From Amycolatopsis sp. DSM 110486 (GTDB taxonomy: Bacteria > Actinomycetota > Actinomycetes > Mycobacteriales > Pseudonocardiaceae), in NCBI RefSeq assembly GCF_019468465.1, contig NZ_CP080519.1, forward strand, positions 1,937,001 through 2,001,000: a stretch of DNA of 64,000 bases, written 5' to 3'. The notes under the pieces are model-generated. The model searched no databases. It saw only the letters and a program-made list of their open reading frames with translations, and was not told where the DNA came from. Below, one piece after another: positions 24,236 to 32,865 of this stretch (positions are counted from its first letter, which is position 1; each line of letters begins with the position of its first letter). Both the position numbers and the translations under genes were made by a program.

Positions 24236-24652
24236 GTGGAAAACGACAACGTGTTCGACGTCCTCGCCGCCCTGGACCGGCTACCCGACACGGCCGACAC
24301 GATGCTGGTCGACGAGTACTTCGTGGACAAACCCACGGCCAGCGCGCGGATCTTCCGCATCTACCGCGAGCTGCCGCTGCACTACCACACGGAATGCGAC
24401 GAGCACCTCTACGTGCTCAGCGGCCGCGGCACGTTCCACCTCGACGGCGAAGAGTTCGAAGCCCGCCCGGGCCTGCTGCTGCACTTCGAGAAGACCAAGG
24501 TCCACGGCTTCCCGCGGATCGGCGAGCACCCACTCGTGGTGCTGTCGGTGGACGTGCCGAGGCGGCGCCCGGACGACGTGGTCTTCGTGGACCCGTCGCA
24601 GGGCGACGCCGGCACGTTCATGGCGCGCAACGCGCCGGAACCACCGCGCTAG
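24236..24652 (+). CDS. Small cupin-domain protein coupled to the reverse transcriptase
   Basis: 138 residues from GTG at 24236, only 2 nt after the RT stop. Single cupin barrel: PLHYHTECDEHLYVLSGRG (first cupin motif with His-x-His and Glu) and a second motif GLLLHFEKTKVHGFP. The metal-binding His/Glu set is intact, so it may be a small metal-dependent enzyme or sensor. The tight spacing argues for cotranslation with the RT. Cupins are not a known retron effector to my knowledge. Confidence 0.8.
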   Translation: MENDNVFDVLAALDRLPDTADTMLVDEYFVDKPTASARIFRIYRELPLHYHTECDEHLYVLSGRGTFHLDGEEFEARPGLLLHFEKTKVHGFPRIGEHPLVVLSVDVPRRRPDDVVFVDPSQGDAGTFMARNAPEPPR

Positions 24653-24659
24653 GCAGGCG

Positions 24660-25151
24660 TCACGCCAGCAGCGGGCAGAGGGTCCGCTCGAGCTCGGCCC
24701 ACGAACCGACCGGCGCCGCGCCGGGGTCGACGTCACGCGCCTGGATGTCGCCGGCGCGCTGCGCCAGGTCGAAGCGGTTCTCGCGCCACGCGTAGGCCAG
24801 CAGGTCGTCGTACTGCGTGCGGGGCAGCCAGCCCTGCTCGCGCCCGACCTCGAGGCGCATCAGGTGGAACACGAGCTCGACGCTGCCCGGGTCCAGACCA
24901 CGCAATCGTCGCGCGAACCCCTGCGCCGCGTCGAGGTTTCCCTCTTGGAACGCCGTGTAGGCCAGGAAAAGCGCCGTCGCGGCCATCACGTCGGAACGGT
25001 GCAGGCCACCTTCGGCTGCGAGGTGCTCGGCGATCCGGAAGCTGCGGCCGCCCTCACCGAAACCCCCGTCGGACTCCACCGCCTCGGCCAGCGCACGCTG
25101 CTGGCGCGTGAGGTAGTCGTCCGCTAAATCCACCCTGCTTGCATTCATCAT
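24660..25151 (-). CDS. Conserved hypothetical protein, unrecognised
   Basis: 163 residues starting MMNASRVDLADDYL behind a strong GGGGAGGGG ribosome site. The helical sequence has ATALFLAYTAFQEGNLDAAQGFARRLRGLD, which looks like a tetratricopeptide-type helix pair. Acidic overall, no signal peptide or membrane segment. It is convergent with the cupin gene, with 7 nt between the stops. Confidence 0.65.
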   Translation of the reverse strand: MMNASRVDLADDYLTRQQRALAEAVESDGGFGEGGRSFRIAEHLAAEGGLHRSDVMAATALFLAYTAFQEGNLDAAQGFARRLRGLDPGSVELVFHLMRLEVGREQGWLPRTQYDDLLAYAWRENRFDLAQRAGDIQARDVDPGAAPVGSWAELERTLCPLLA

Positions 25152-25514
25152 CGAAACCCCTCCCCTCAGCCGAGCTTTCACCCGACTGCTCCTCTGCACA
25201 AGATGTTACGGCGGAGTGGCAGATACATCGAATGCCCCAACGCCTTCCTCCGTTAGAAGGTTGGGGAGTCACGAAGTGTGCTCAGAGGCCCGTGATTTGG
25301 CCCCTCCGGCCGACCGGATGGGGTAACTTCGGGCAAGATCAAAGCGAGCGAGGGCACCATCCCGGACGAAACGTTCACTTCCGCCGAAGTGGTCATCTCG
25401 CTGGTCGGTTGCAAGATCGGTCCTCTTCGGAACGCACAGATGGTTCGCAGGGGCAACGAAAATTCCCCATCCGACCCGGAGTCCTCCGTGGACTCGCCCG
25501 GCTACCGTGCAGTA
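25152..25514. other. Intergenic region with one hairpin
   Basis: 363 bp between two divergent genes. The only structure seen is CCCCAA-CG-CCTTC paired with GAAGG-TTGGGG (25235-25266). It may hold promoters for both genes. The extended frames through here do not look coding. Confidence 0.45.
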
Positions 25515-27164
25515 ATGACGACCACGGTGTTCCGCAGCGGCCGCGTCTTCACCGCCGACGCCGCGGGCACGATCTGCTCGGCCGTCGCCGTGTCCGGCGG
25601 CCGGATCGTCGCCGTCGGCGGCGACCGCACGGTGGAGCCGTTCCTGCGCGAAGCCGACGACGTCGTCGACCTCGCCGGAGGACTCCTGCTGCCGGGTTTC
25701 GGCGACGCCCATGTGCACCCCGTGCTGGGCGGGCTCGAACGGATCCGCTGCGACCTTTCGGGCGCCGCGACCGCCGACGCGTACGCACGCATCATCGGCG
25801 AATACGCCCGCGCCCACCCCGACCGGGAATGGGTCCTCGGCGGCGGCTGGGCCATGGAAGCGTTCCCCGGCGGCCGCCCGCACCGCGCCGCGCTCGACGC
25901 CGTCGTCGGCGATCGCCCGGTGCTGCTCCCCAACCGCGACCACCACTCCAGCTGGGTCAGCACGGCCGCCCTCACCCGAGCCGGGATCGACCGCGACACC
26001 CCCGACCCGGTCGACGGCCGCATCGAACGCGACGCCGACAGCGAACCCACCGGGCTCCTCCACGAAGGCGCCGCCGACCTCGTCGCCCGCGTCGCACCGG
26101 CCGACACGCAGGAAGACCTCGACGCCGCCCTCGCCGAAGCCCAGCGCTACCTGCACTCCTGCGGTGTCACGAACTGGCAGGACGCCTGGGTGGCCGTGCC
26201 GGGCGAAGGGCCGAACGTCCACGAGTCCTACCTGCGCGCCGACGCCGCCGGCACGCTGACCGCGAAGGTCACCGGCGCGCTGTGGTGGGACCGCTCGTGC
26301 CCGCCGGAAGCCGTCGCGGACCAGGTCGCACGCCTCGCCGAGATCCGCGCTGCCACGGCGGCGCGGTGCCGCAACTACCGCACGCCGTCGGTGAAGGTGA
26401 TGCAGGACGGCGTGGTCGAGACGTTCACCGCCGCCATGCTCGAGCCCTACCTCGACGCCCACGGCCACCCGACCGGCGACCGCGGCCTCGGTTTCCTCGA
26501 CCCCGCCCTGCTCCGCGCCGTCACCACCGCCCTCGACGCCGCCGGCTTCCAGGTCCACTTCCACGCGATCGGCGACCGCGCGGTCCGCGACGTCCTCGAC
26601 GCGCTCGAAGCGGCTATCGCCGACAACGGCACGTCCGACCGCCGCCACCACCTCGCCCACCTGCAGGTGGTGCACCCGTCCGACGTCGCGCGCTTCCACC
26701 GCCTCGGCGCCACGGCCAACCTGCAGGCGCTGTGGGCCGCGCACGAACCGCAGATGGACGAGCTCACGCTGCCCTTCCTCGGCTATCCCCGCGCCGCCTG
26801 GCAGTACCCGTTCGGCGATCTCTTGCGCACCGGCGCCGCGCTCGCGATGGGCAGCGACTGGCCGGTCAGCAGCCCCGACCCGCTGGCCGCGATCCACGTC
26901 GCCGTGAACCGCGTCCTGCCGGGCGCGACCACTCCGCCCTTGGGTCCGGAACAAGCGTTACCGCTCGCGACCGCGTTGCGCGCCTACACCGCGGGCAGCG
27001 CCGCGGTGAACCACCTCGACGACATCACGGGCGCGCTCACCGTCGGAAAGGCCGCCGACCTGGTGGTTCTCGACCGCGACCCGTTCGACGGACCGCGCCA
27101 GGAAATCGGCGCGACGCGGGTGGTCCGGACGTACGTGGCCGGAACCGAGGTCTATCGGGCCTAG
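25515..27164 (+). CDS. YtcJ-like metal-dependent amidohydrolase
   Basis: 549 residues from ATG at 25515; the frame extends upstream but family similarity begins at VFRSGRVFTADA. Amidohydrolase metal-site motifs are GFGDAHVHPVLGG (HxH), HFHAIGDRAV, HLAHLQVV and MGSDWPVSSPDP (the catalytic Asp). The C-terminal VGKAADLVVLDRDPF rebuilds the small beta-sandwich. YtcJ-type members hydrolyse N-substituted formamides or similar amides; substrate unknown. It appears monocistronic. Confidence 0.88.
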   Translation: MTTTVFRSGRVFTADAAGTICSAVAVSGGRIVAVGGDRTVEPFLREADDVVDLAGGLLLPGFGDAHVHPVLGGLERIRCDLSGAATADAYARIIGEYARAHPDREWVLGGGWAMEAFPGGRPHRAALDAVVGDRPVLLPNRDHHSSWVSTAALTRAGIDRDTPDPVDGRIERDADSEPTGLLHEGAADLVARVAPADTQEDLDAALAEAQRYLHSCGVTNWQDAWVAVPGEGPNVHESYLRADAAGTLTAKVTGALWWDRSCPPEAVADQVARLAEIRAATAARCRNYRTPSVKVMQDGVVETFTAAMLEPYLDAHGHPTGDRGLGFLDPALLRAVTTALDAAGFQVHFHAIGDRAVRDVLDALEAAIADNGTSDRRHHLAHLQVVHPSDVARFHRLGATANLQALWAAHEPQMDELTLPFLGYPRAAWQYPFGDLLRTGAALAMGSDWPVSSPDPLAAIHVAVNRVLPGATTPPLGPEQALPLATALRAYTAGSAAVNHLDDITGALTVGKAADLVVLDRDPFDGPRQEIGATRVVRTYVAGTEVYRA

Positions 27165-27299
27165 ACTGCGCAGCCGGAGCTGTCGTTCTACCCAGGGTGA
27201 ACCTGTTGCACCGAACGGGTGACAACCGCCGCTGCCGCGTCTGAGCTGCGGCCAAACGGGTTAGCCCGACGCCACCCGACTCCGCCAGAGGAGAGCCCG

Positions 27300-27497
27300 A
27301 TGCCGATCCGCGTGCTGATCAGCCACGAGAGCACCGCGATTCCCTGCGAGAAGTGTGGTTACCCCACGTTGCACGTCGCCCACCTCGTGACCCCCGAAGG
27401 CCAGTGCATCGGCCAAAAGCTCGTGTGCACGCTGTGCCGAGACCGGGAAAGCCAGGAGCGGGAGACGCCCGAGAAGCAGCAGCTCTCCGCCGGCTGA
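27300..27497 (+). CDS. Small zinc-ribbon-like protein
   Basis: 65 residues behind a GAGGAGAGCCC ribosome site. Two CxxC pairs, CEKC (residues 19-22 area) and CTLC about 27 residues later, suggest a single structural zinc site. Hydrophilic, no membrane segment. Similar small proteins are frequent in actinomycetes. Function unknown. Confidence 0.65.
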   Translation: MPIRVLISHESTAIPCEKCGYPTLHVAHLVTPEGQCIGQKLVCTLCRDRESQERETPEKQQLSAG

Positions 27498-27499
27498 GG

Positions 27500-27694
27500 T
27501 CAGGCCACTTCTCCGCGCCGGCTGTCCGCCGTGTGCAGCCCCAGCATGTCCAGCAGCAGCGCGCAGTCGTCGCCGTTGCGCGAGTTCGACGCCACGGCGA
27601 GAGTCGCCTTGCGGCGCACTTTTTCCTGGTGCGCCAGGTTTTCCTCGGTCATGAGGTCCGCGGCCGGGTGCAGCCCGGCGCTGATGTCACGCAT
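27500..27694 (-). CDS. Small conserved hypothetical protein
   Basis: 64 residues starting MRDISAGLHPAADLMTEENL with a GGGGAGAA ribosome site. The core NSRNGDDCALLLDMLGL and the helix EENLAHQEKVRRKATLAV look like a conserved actinobacterial short protein. No domain is named. It is convergent with the zinc-ribbon gene (2 nt between stops). Confidence 0.55.
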   Translation of the reverse strand: MRDISAGLHPAADLMTEENLAHQEKVRRKATLAVASNSRNGDDCALLLDMLGLHTADSRRGEVA

Positions 27695-27765
27695 GCCTGT
27701 TCTCCCCGAAGTGCAAAATCCCTTCCGTTGCAGATCTACCCGGGTGCGCGCGGGGTGAAACGCGA

Positions 27766-28737
27766 TCAGAGCCAGTCGCGGCGCTTGAACGACGCGTAGA
27801 GGCCTACCGAGAGCAGCACAATGGCCACTGTGGACACCCAGAACCCGGACGTGGCCTGGAATCCCGGGTACGGCACGTTCTGCCCGTAGAAGCCGGTGAC
27901 CGCCGTGGGCACCGCGATGATCGCCGCCCAGCTCGTGACCTTCTTCATGATGGTGTTGAGCCGGTTGCCCTGCAGGTTCAGCTGCGTCTCGCGCACGGTC
28001 GCCACCAGGTCGCGCAACGACTCCGTCCACTCCGACGCGCGCAGCACGTGGTCGTAGACGTCCTGGAAGTACGGCATCATCACGCTGTCGACCAGGTGCT
28101 GGTCGCGGCGCATCACCGTGTTCACGACCTCGCGCATCGGCAGCACCACACGGCGCAGCGCCGTGAGGCTCTTGCGCAGCCGGAACGAGCGCCGTTGCAG
28201 CTCACGCTGGTCGGGCCGCTCGTCGAAGACCAGGTCCTCCAGCGCTTCGATCTGGTCGTCGAGCGCCTGGACGCTGTCGAAGTGCCCGTCGACGATGTAG
28301 TCGAGCAGGCCATGCAGCAGGAACGCGACGCCGGACTTCGCGAGATCGGCCGAGGAGTCCCACCGCTGCGCCACGGCTTCGATGTCGAACCCGTCGTCCT
28401 TGCGCACGGTCACGAGCGCCTGCTTCGTGACGAACGCGGCGAGCTCCGATTTCGCGACCATGCCGGTGTCGACATCGAAGTGCGCCGAGTACGCGATGAG
28501 GAAGGAATGCGTGTCGTAGCGGTCGAACTTGGGCCGCTGGTGTTCCTCGGCCGCGTCCTCGACGGCCAGCGCATGGAGGCCGAGCTCTTCGGAGATCGAG
28601 GCGAGGTCGCCTTCGGTCGGCTCGCAGAAGTCGAGCCAGACGGTGGTGGCCGGGTCCTGCAGGTAGTCGGAGACCTGCTCGACCGGGAAGTTCTCTTCGA
28701 CCAGCACGCCGTCGCGGTAGACCCGCGTGTGCGCCAC
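27766..28737 (-). CDS. CorA-family divalent metal ion transporter
   Basis: 323 residues: a large cytoplasmic alpha/beta domain and long helix, then two C-terminal membrane helices (MKKVTSWAAIIAVPTAVTGFYG and FWVSTVAIVLLSVGLYASF). The signature loop between them reads YGQNVPYPG instead of canonical YGMN, so Mg2+ selectivity may differ. CorA proteins form pentameric Mg2+/Co2+ channels, or Zn2+ exporters in the ZntB group. Confidence 0.88.
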   Translation of the reverse strand: MAHTRVYRDGVLVEENFPVEQVSDYLQDPATTVWLDFCEPTEGDLASISEELGLHALAVEDAAEEHQRPKFDRYDTHSFLIAYSAHFDVDTGMVAKSELAAFVTKQALVTVRKDDGFDIEAVAQRWDSSADLAKSGVAFLLHGLLDYIVDGHFDSVQALDDQIEALEDLVFDERPDQRELQRRSFRLRKSLTALRRVVLPMREVVNTVMRRDQHLVDSVMMPYFQDVYDHVLRASEWTESLRDLVATVRETQLNLQGNRLNTIMKKVTSWAAIIAVPTAVTGFYGQNVPYPGFQATSGFWVSTVAIVLLSVGLYASFKRRDWL

Positions 28738-28873
28738 GCCGTGCCACCTTCCGCCGGGGGTTGAACGTTTCGCCGAAAAGTACCCGCCGGCGACCTCCGC
28801 CGAACCCGCCCGGCTTCCACCGAAGGTGTTGTGTGGCTGGCGTCACCACGCCGGCTGCGGCACTGTTCACGCC

Positions 28874-29863
28874 GTGCGATCAGCCCGAGATCCCCGCCAC
28901 CCCGTCCGCACCGCGCTGGTGGGGCTCACGGTGCTGGTGCTCGGCATCGTCACCGCGCTCAACGCCCGGAACCTGCCCGTGCTCGGCGACGGCACCACGT
29001 ACGTCGCCGAGTTCACCGAAGCCGCCGGGCTGCAGAACGGCAACGACGTGCGCATCGCCGGCGTGGCGGTCGGGCGCGTGTCCGCCGTGACGCTCGACGG
29101 CGCTCGCGTGCGGGTGTCGTTCAAGGTCAAGGACGCGTGGCTCGGCAACAGCACCACTGCCGCCATCAAGCTGAAAACGGTGCTGGGCCAGAAATATCTC
29201 GCGCTCGACCCGGTGGGTGCCGGCTCGCTCGACCCGGACGTGCCGATCTCGAGCTCACGCACCACCGTGCCCTACGACGCGCTCGACGCGTTCCGCGATC
29301 TCTCGGCCACCGTCGACCACATCGACACGACGCGGCTCGCGCACAGCTTCGACACGCTCGCCACGACGTTCGCCGACACTCCCGCCGACGTCCGGACCGC
29401 GGTCGGCGGACTCTCCCGCCTGTCGGACACCATCGCCTCCCGCGACGCGCAGCTGACCGCGCTGCTGGCCAACACCCGCACCGTGTCCTCGACGCTCGTC
29501 GACCGCGACGCGCAAGTGCGGCGCCTGCTCGCCGACGGCAACCTCCTGCTCGACGAGGTGGCCCGCCGCGAGTCCGCCATCTCCACCCTGCTCGACGGCT
29601 CGCGGCGCCTCGCCACCCAGCTGTCCGGCCTCGTCGCCGACAACGACCACACCCTCGCGCCGACACTCGCCGGCCTCGACCAGCTCACGTCCTTGTTGCA
29701 GCGCAACCAGGATTCCCTCGCCCACGGTGTGAAAGCGCTTGCCCCGCTCCTGCGCCTCGGCACCAACCTCGCGGGCAACGGCCACTGGATCGACGGGTAC
29801 CTGTGCGGTCTGGTCCTGCCGTCGATCGGGCCGCTGAACGAGCAGGGCTGCCACCCGCGTTAG
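28874..29863 (+). CDS. Stand-alone MCE/MlaD-family protein
   Basis: 329 residues from a GTG at 28874. One N-terminal membrane segment (TALVGLTVLVLGIVTAL) is followed by an MlaD/MCE beta-barrel domain (about residues 35-115: TYVAEFTEAAGLQNGNDVRIAGVAVGRVSAVTL), then a helical tail of about 180 residues. MCE proteins form hexameric lipid-transfer rings; actinobacterial ones normally sit in mce operons with YrbE permeases. Here it is alone, which suggests a recruited partner of another MCE system or a solitary paralogue. Confidence 0.85.
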   Translation: MRSARDPRHPVRTALVGLTVLVLGIVTALNARNLPVLGDGTTYVAEFTEAAGLQNGNDVRIAGVAVGRVSAVTLDGARVRVSFKVKDAWLGNSTTAAIKLKTVLGQKYLALDPVGAGSLDPDVPISSSRTTVPYDALDAFRDLSATVDHIDTTRLAHSFDTLATTFADTPADVRTAVGGLSRLSDTIASRDAQLTALLANTRTVSSTLVDRDAQVRRLLADGNLLLDEVARRESAISTLLDGSRRLATQLSGLVADNDHTLAPTLAGLDQLTSLLQRNQDSLAHGVKALAPLLRLGTNLAGNGHWIDGYLCGLVLPSIGPLNEQGCHPR

Positions 29864-29919
29864 GGCGTGATCTTCCGCAAGCCTTTCGATCCTGTCCGAA
29901 AAGGTCGACGGGAAAGGGA

Positions 29920-29961
29920 AAACGCCGGACCCGCCCTCGAGAACAGGCGAATCCGGCGTTT
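29920..29961. terminator. Hairpin between convergent MCE and methyltransferase genes
   Basis: AAACGCCGGA (29920-29929) pairs perfectly with TCCGGCGTTT (29952-29961), ending in Ts on both strands. Probably bidirectional. Confidence 0.7.
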
Positions 29962-29974
29962 CTCGCGGCAAGCG

Positions 29975-30856
29975 TCAGGCTTGGTCCGCGGACACCTCGT
30001 CGTGTGAGGGAGCCTCGTACCCCGGCACGTGCGTGATCCGCACCGTCACCTGGTTGTCGTTGTACGTATAGGCCTCGTACGTGAACTCGATGCCCGTCTT
30101 CTCGATGTGTTCCATCCACGCGCGGTACTCGTGGCGCTTCCAGCCGGGAAAGTTGAAGAACTCGTCGAAGTGCACGATGCTGCCCGGGCGCAGGCGCGGG
30201 CCGACGTTGTCGAGCACGGTTTTCGCGGAGCTGTAGAGGTCGCCGTCCACGTGGAGGAAATCGACGTGACCCGGGTGCTTCTCCAGGAATCCGGGGAGGC
30301 TGTCGTTGAAGAGGCCGACGACGAGTTCCGCACCGGGGACGTCCGGCAGGTCCTCGCGGGCGAAGGCGCCGGCGGGCATGCCGTTGAGCCACGCCTCGGG
30401 CAGGCCTTCGAAGGAGTCGAAGCCGTAGACCTCGACGCCGCCGCGCGCAGCGGCGATGGTGCGCAGTGTGTTGCCTGACGCGACGCCGAACTCGAGCGCC
30501 ATCCCACCCTTCGGGGCCAGGGACAACGCGAACTTCAGCGTCTCGGGCGGGCTGCCGAAGTGGCGGGCGCCGATGAGGTTCTCGCGGGCGAAGACGTTGC
30601 TCTCGAGCGCCGCGTCCTGGTCGCCGGCGTACACGATGTCGCGGCGGCTGCGGATTTCGAACTCCACCACCCGGTCGAGCAACCGGTCACCCTGGCGGAC
30701 GATCTCCTCGCGGAGCTCGTCGCGGATCTGGTTCAACTGTTCGGTGTACGGGTCATGCAGGCGGGTGGCCACCCGGCGCAGCACCAGGCCGGCTTTCCGC
30801 CGCAGCGCCCCGCCCAAAGTCTTTGCCGTGAAACGATCTTGGTGCGGCTGGTTCAT
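29975..30856 (-). CDS. TylF/MycF-like SAM-dependent O-methyltransferase
   Basis: 293 residues from MNQPHQDRFTAK; upstream frame residues are not family-like. Class I motif I is MALEFGVASGNTLRTIA, the acidic strand-2 end is VYGFDSFEGLP, and the metal/active-site HVDGDLYSSAKTVLDNV and IVHFDEFFNFPGW match macrocin-type O-methyltransferases. These are Mg2+-dependent enzymes methylating sugar hydroxyls in antibiotics or cell-surface glycans. No biosynthetic cluster surrounds it, so a glycolipid or polysaccharide substrate is as likely (inference). Confidence 0.82.
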   Translation of the reverse strand: MNQPHQDRFTAKTLGGALRRKAGLVLRRVATRLHDPYTEQLNQIRDELREEIVRQGDRLLDRVVEFEIRSRRDIVYAGDQDAALESNVFARENLIGARHFGSPPETLKFALSLAPKGGMALEFGVASGNTLRTIAAARGGVEVYGFDSFEGLPEAWLNGMPAGAFAREDLPDVPGAELVVGLFNDSLPGFLEKHPGHVDFLHVDGDLYSSAKTVLDNVGPRLRPGSIVHFDEFFNFPGWKRHEYRAWMEHIEKTGIEFTYEAYTYNDNQVTVRITHVPGYEAPSHDEVSADQA

Positions 30857-31042
30857 CCCGGGACGATATACAACAACCGGGCACTCTATCGAGGCGGCCG
30901 GTTTACCAGCCGGTAACGGCAAGCGTCCACTGTGTACCGATCAGCGGGCGAGGTGGCTGCCCGTGGCCCGAACGTCACCCGCCGCACCCCTACGGGCAGC
31001 TTGCCCGAAACCCCCAGGGCCGATCATGGGATGGTGGCGACC

Positions 31043-31129
31043 ATGACGACACGAATGTGGTGGGCCTGGCAGACGGTCCGCTCGGCCGCGATCGCGTATC
31101 GCACCGGGCGCAGACGGGCCCGCGACTGA
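31043..31129 (+). CDS. Possible 28-residue microprotein
   Basis: MTTRMWWAWQTVRSAAIAY followed by a basic tail; it would form a short amphipathic or membrane helix with a positively charged end. The ribosome site is poor and nothing else supports it. The surrounding 30857-31160 stretch shows no other feature. Confidence 0.2.
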   Translation: MTTRMWWAWQTVRSAAIAYRTGRRRARD

Positions 31130-31160
31130 GACCGACGCCAGCGGGGCACCCGCCGGCGCG

Positions 31161-32081
31161 TCAGCGTTCCGGTGAGTCCCCGCCCTGCTCGGCCAGGAAG
31201 CGTTCGAACTGCGAACCGAGCTCCTCGGCCGTCGGCATGTGCTCCTGCGACTCGGCCAGCAGGCTGTCGCGGCCCGAGGCTTCGACGAACGTGTCGTACT
31301 GGCGCTCCAGCGCGCGCACGACGTCGGCGACCTCGTCGGACTCGGCGACCTGGCGGTCGATCTCGGCGGTGGCAACCTGCGCGGCCACGCGCAGCTCACC
31401 GTCGGGCAGGTGCAGGCCGGTTGCGCGCTCGACGGACTCCAGCACCAGCAGCGCTGCCGACGGGTAGGCCGACTGCGCGAGGTAGTGGGGCACGTGGGCG
31501 GCGAAGCCCATCGCGTCGTGACCCCACTCGCCGAGGCGGTACTCCAGCAGCGCGGAAACGCTCCCGGGCACCTGCATGCGGTTGGGCAGCGGCTGGTGGT
31601 CGCCGCCGATGAGGCTCTCGCGCGTGGCGTGGGCCGTGACGCCGAGCGGACGGGTGTGCGGGGCGCCCATCGGGATGCCGTGGAAACCGACGGTCAGGCG
31701 CACGCCCCAGCGCTCCACCAGGCTTTTCACGGCGGTGGCGAAGCGCTCCCACTCGTGGTCGGGCTCGGGGCCGGACAGCAGCAGGAACGGCACGCCGTCG
31801 GTGTCGTGCAGGAGGCGAACGGCCAGCTCAGGGGCCTCGTAGTCCTCCCAGTGGTCCACCGCGTAGGTCATCGGCGGGCGCCGGGAGCGGTAGTCGATGA
31901 GGCGGTCGACGTCGAAGCGCGCGATCACGCGGTTCTCGACCTCGTTCGTCAGGTGGTCGGTGACGAGCCTGCCGGTGGAGCCCGCGTCCATGAAACCGTC
32001 GAAGAAGTGCAGGAGCACGGCTCCGTCCAGGTCGGGGACGTCCGAGTCCACCTCGTACAGTTCCTCGGGATCGAATCCCAC
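31161..32081 (-). CDS. PAC2-family protein
   Basis: 306 residues from GTG at 32081, supported by AGGAGG 7 nt upstream. PAC2 (proteasome-assembly-chaperone-like) features include HFFDGFMDAGSTG, FLLLSGPEPDHEWERFA, GFHGIPMGAPHTRPLGVTAH and VPGSVSALLEYRLGEWG. Actinobacterial PAC2 proteins are conserved cytoplasmic proteins, and the eukaryotic relatives act in proteasome assembly; bacterial role unsettled. A divergent promoter region with long inverted repeats lies upstream. Confidence 0.85.
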   Translation of the reverse strand: MGFDPEELYEVDSDVPDLDGAVLLHFFDGFMDAGSTGRLVTDHLTNEVENRVIARFDVDRLIDYRSRRPPMTYAVDHWEDYEAPELAVRLLHDTDGVPFLLLSGPEPDHEWERFATAVKSLVERWGVRLTVGFHGIPMGAPHTRPLGVTAHATRESLIGGDHQPLPNRMQVPGSVSALLEYRLGEWGHDAMGFAAHVPHYLAQSAYPSAALLVLESVERATGLHLPDGELRVAAQVATAEIDRQVAESDEVADVVRALERQYDTFVEASGRDSLLAESQEHMPTAEELGSQFERFLAEQGGDSPER

Positions 32082-32133
32082 CGGAATCCTCCTGCTGCTC
32101 GCTGTCGTGCACAGACGTACTGTGTTGTTCGTT

Positions 32134-32219
32134 GGCGATCCGACCACAGTCACGGCCGAAACCGCCCGCACGCCCGGTGACGTCACCTTGGGCATCCGCC
32201 TACTTTTGGTCGGATCGCC
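32134..32219. repeat. Spaced inverted repeat around a 12-bp palindrome
   Basis: Perfect 13-nt arms GGCGATCCGACCA (32134-32146) and TGGTCGGATCGCC (32207-32219) are separated by 60 nt and extend to 16 nt with one mismatch. Between them is the perfect palindrome GGTGACGTCACC (32176-32187). It sits in the PAC2/PH-domain divergent promoter region and could be a looped operator, a cruciform or an RNA stem. Confidence 0.7.
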
Positions 32220-32361
32220 GACGGGTTTCAACGCGACATCACCGCGAATCCATCCCGCCCGCGGCGGAAATAGTAACGCCACGCACTCACCGGGGCCCCG
32301 GATCGGGGCACAGTGACACTTGTCGTGGCCACGGTCACCGCGGTTCAGGCACGCTGAGCAG

Positions 32362-32865
32362 GTGACCGCACAAGAACTGAGCCTCAGCCTTCGGCCACCC
32401 GAGCATCGGGTGAGCCGCAAGGCGATCGGCCACTGGACGGCGTCGGCCGCGATCGCCTGGCTCGTCGTGATCGGCGTGCAGGCGGTGGTGGTGGCCACGA
32501 GCGACGACCCGCCGTCGTGGCTCTCGGTGACGCTCGTGCTCTGCTGCGTGCTCGGGCCGCTGCACCTGCTCGTGATGCCGCAGTGGCGCTACCGCGTGCA
32601 CCGGTGGGAGGTCACCTCCGACGCCGTGTACACGCAGTCGGGCTGGCTCAAGCAGGAGTGGCGGATCGCGCCGATTTCGAGGATCCAGACCGTGGACATC
32701 GAGCGCGGCCCGCTGGAACAGCTGTTCGGGCTGGCCCGGATCACGGTGACCACGGCGTCGGCCGCGGGGCCGCTGCGGATCTCCGGCCTCGACCACGACC
32801 GCGCCGTGGCGCTGGCCGACGAACTGACGCGCACCACGCAGGCCGTGCGCGGGGACGCCACGTGA
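32362..32865 (+). CDS. YdbS-like membrane protein with bacterial PH domain
   Basis: 167 residues from GTG at 32362. Two membrane segments (about residues 24-46 and 52-70) precede a bPH_2/DUF304 domain: VTSDAVYTQSGWLKQEWRIAPISRIQTVDI. Its TGA overlaps the GTG of the next gene (GTGA), which encodes a larger protein of the same family. YdbS/YdbT pairs are known in Bacillus, where they are linked to resistance to amoebal or LCI-type peptides. Confidence 0.85.
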   Translation: MTAQELSLSLRPPEHRVSRKAIGHWTASAAIAWLVVIGVQAVVVATSDDPPSWLSVTLVLCCVLGPLHLLVMPQWRYRVHRWEVTSDAVYTQSGWLKQEWRIAPISRIQTVDIERGPLEQLFGLARITVTTASAAGPLRISGLDHDRAVALADELTRTTQAVRGDAT

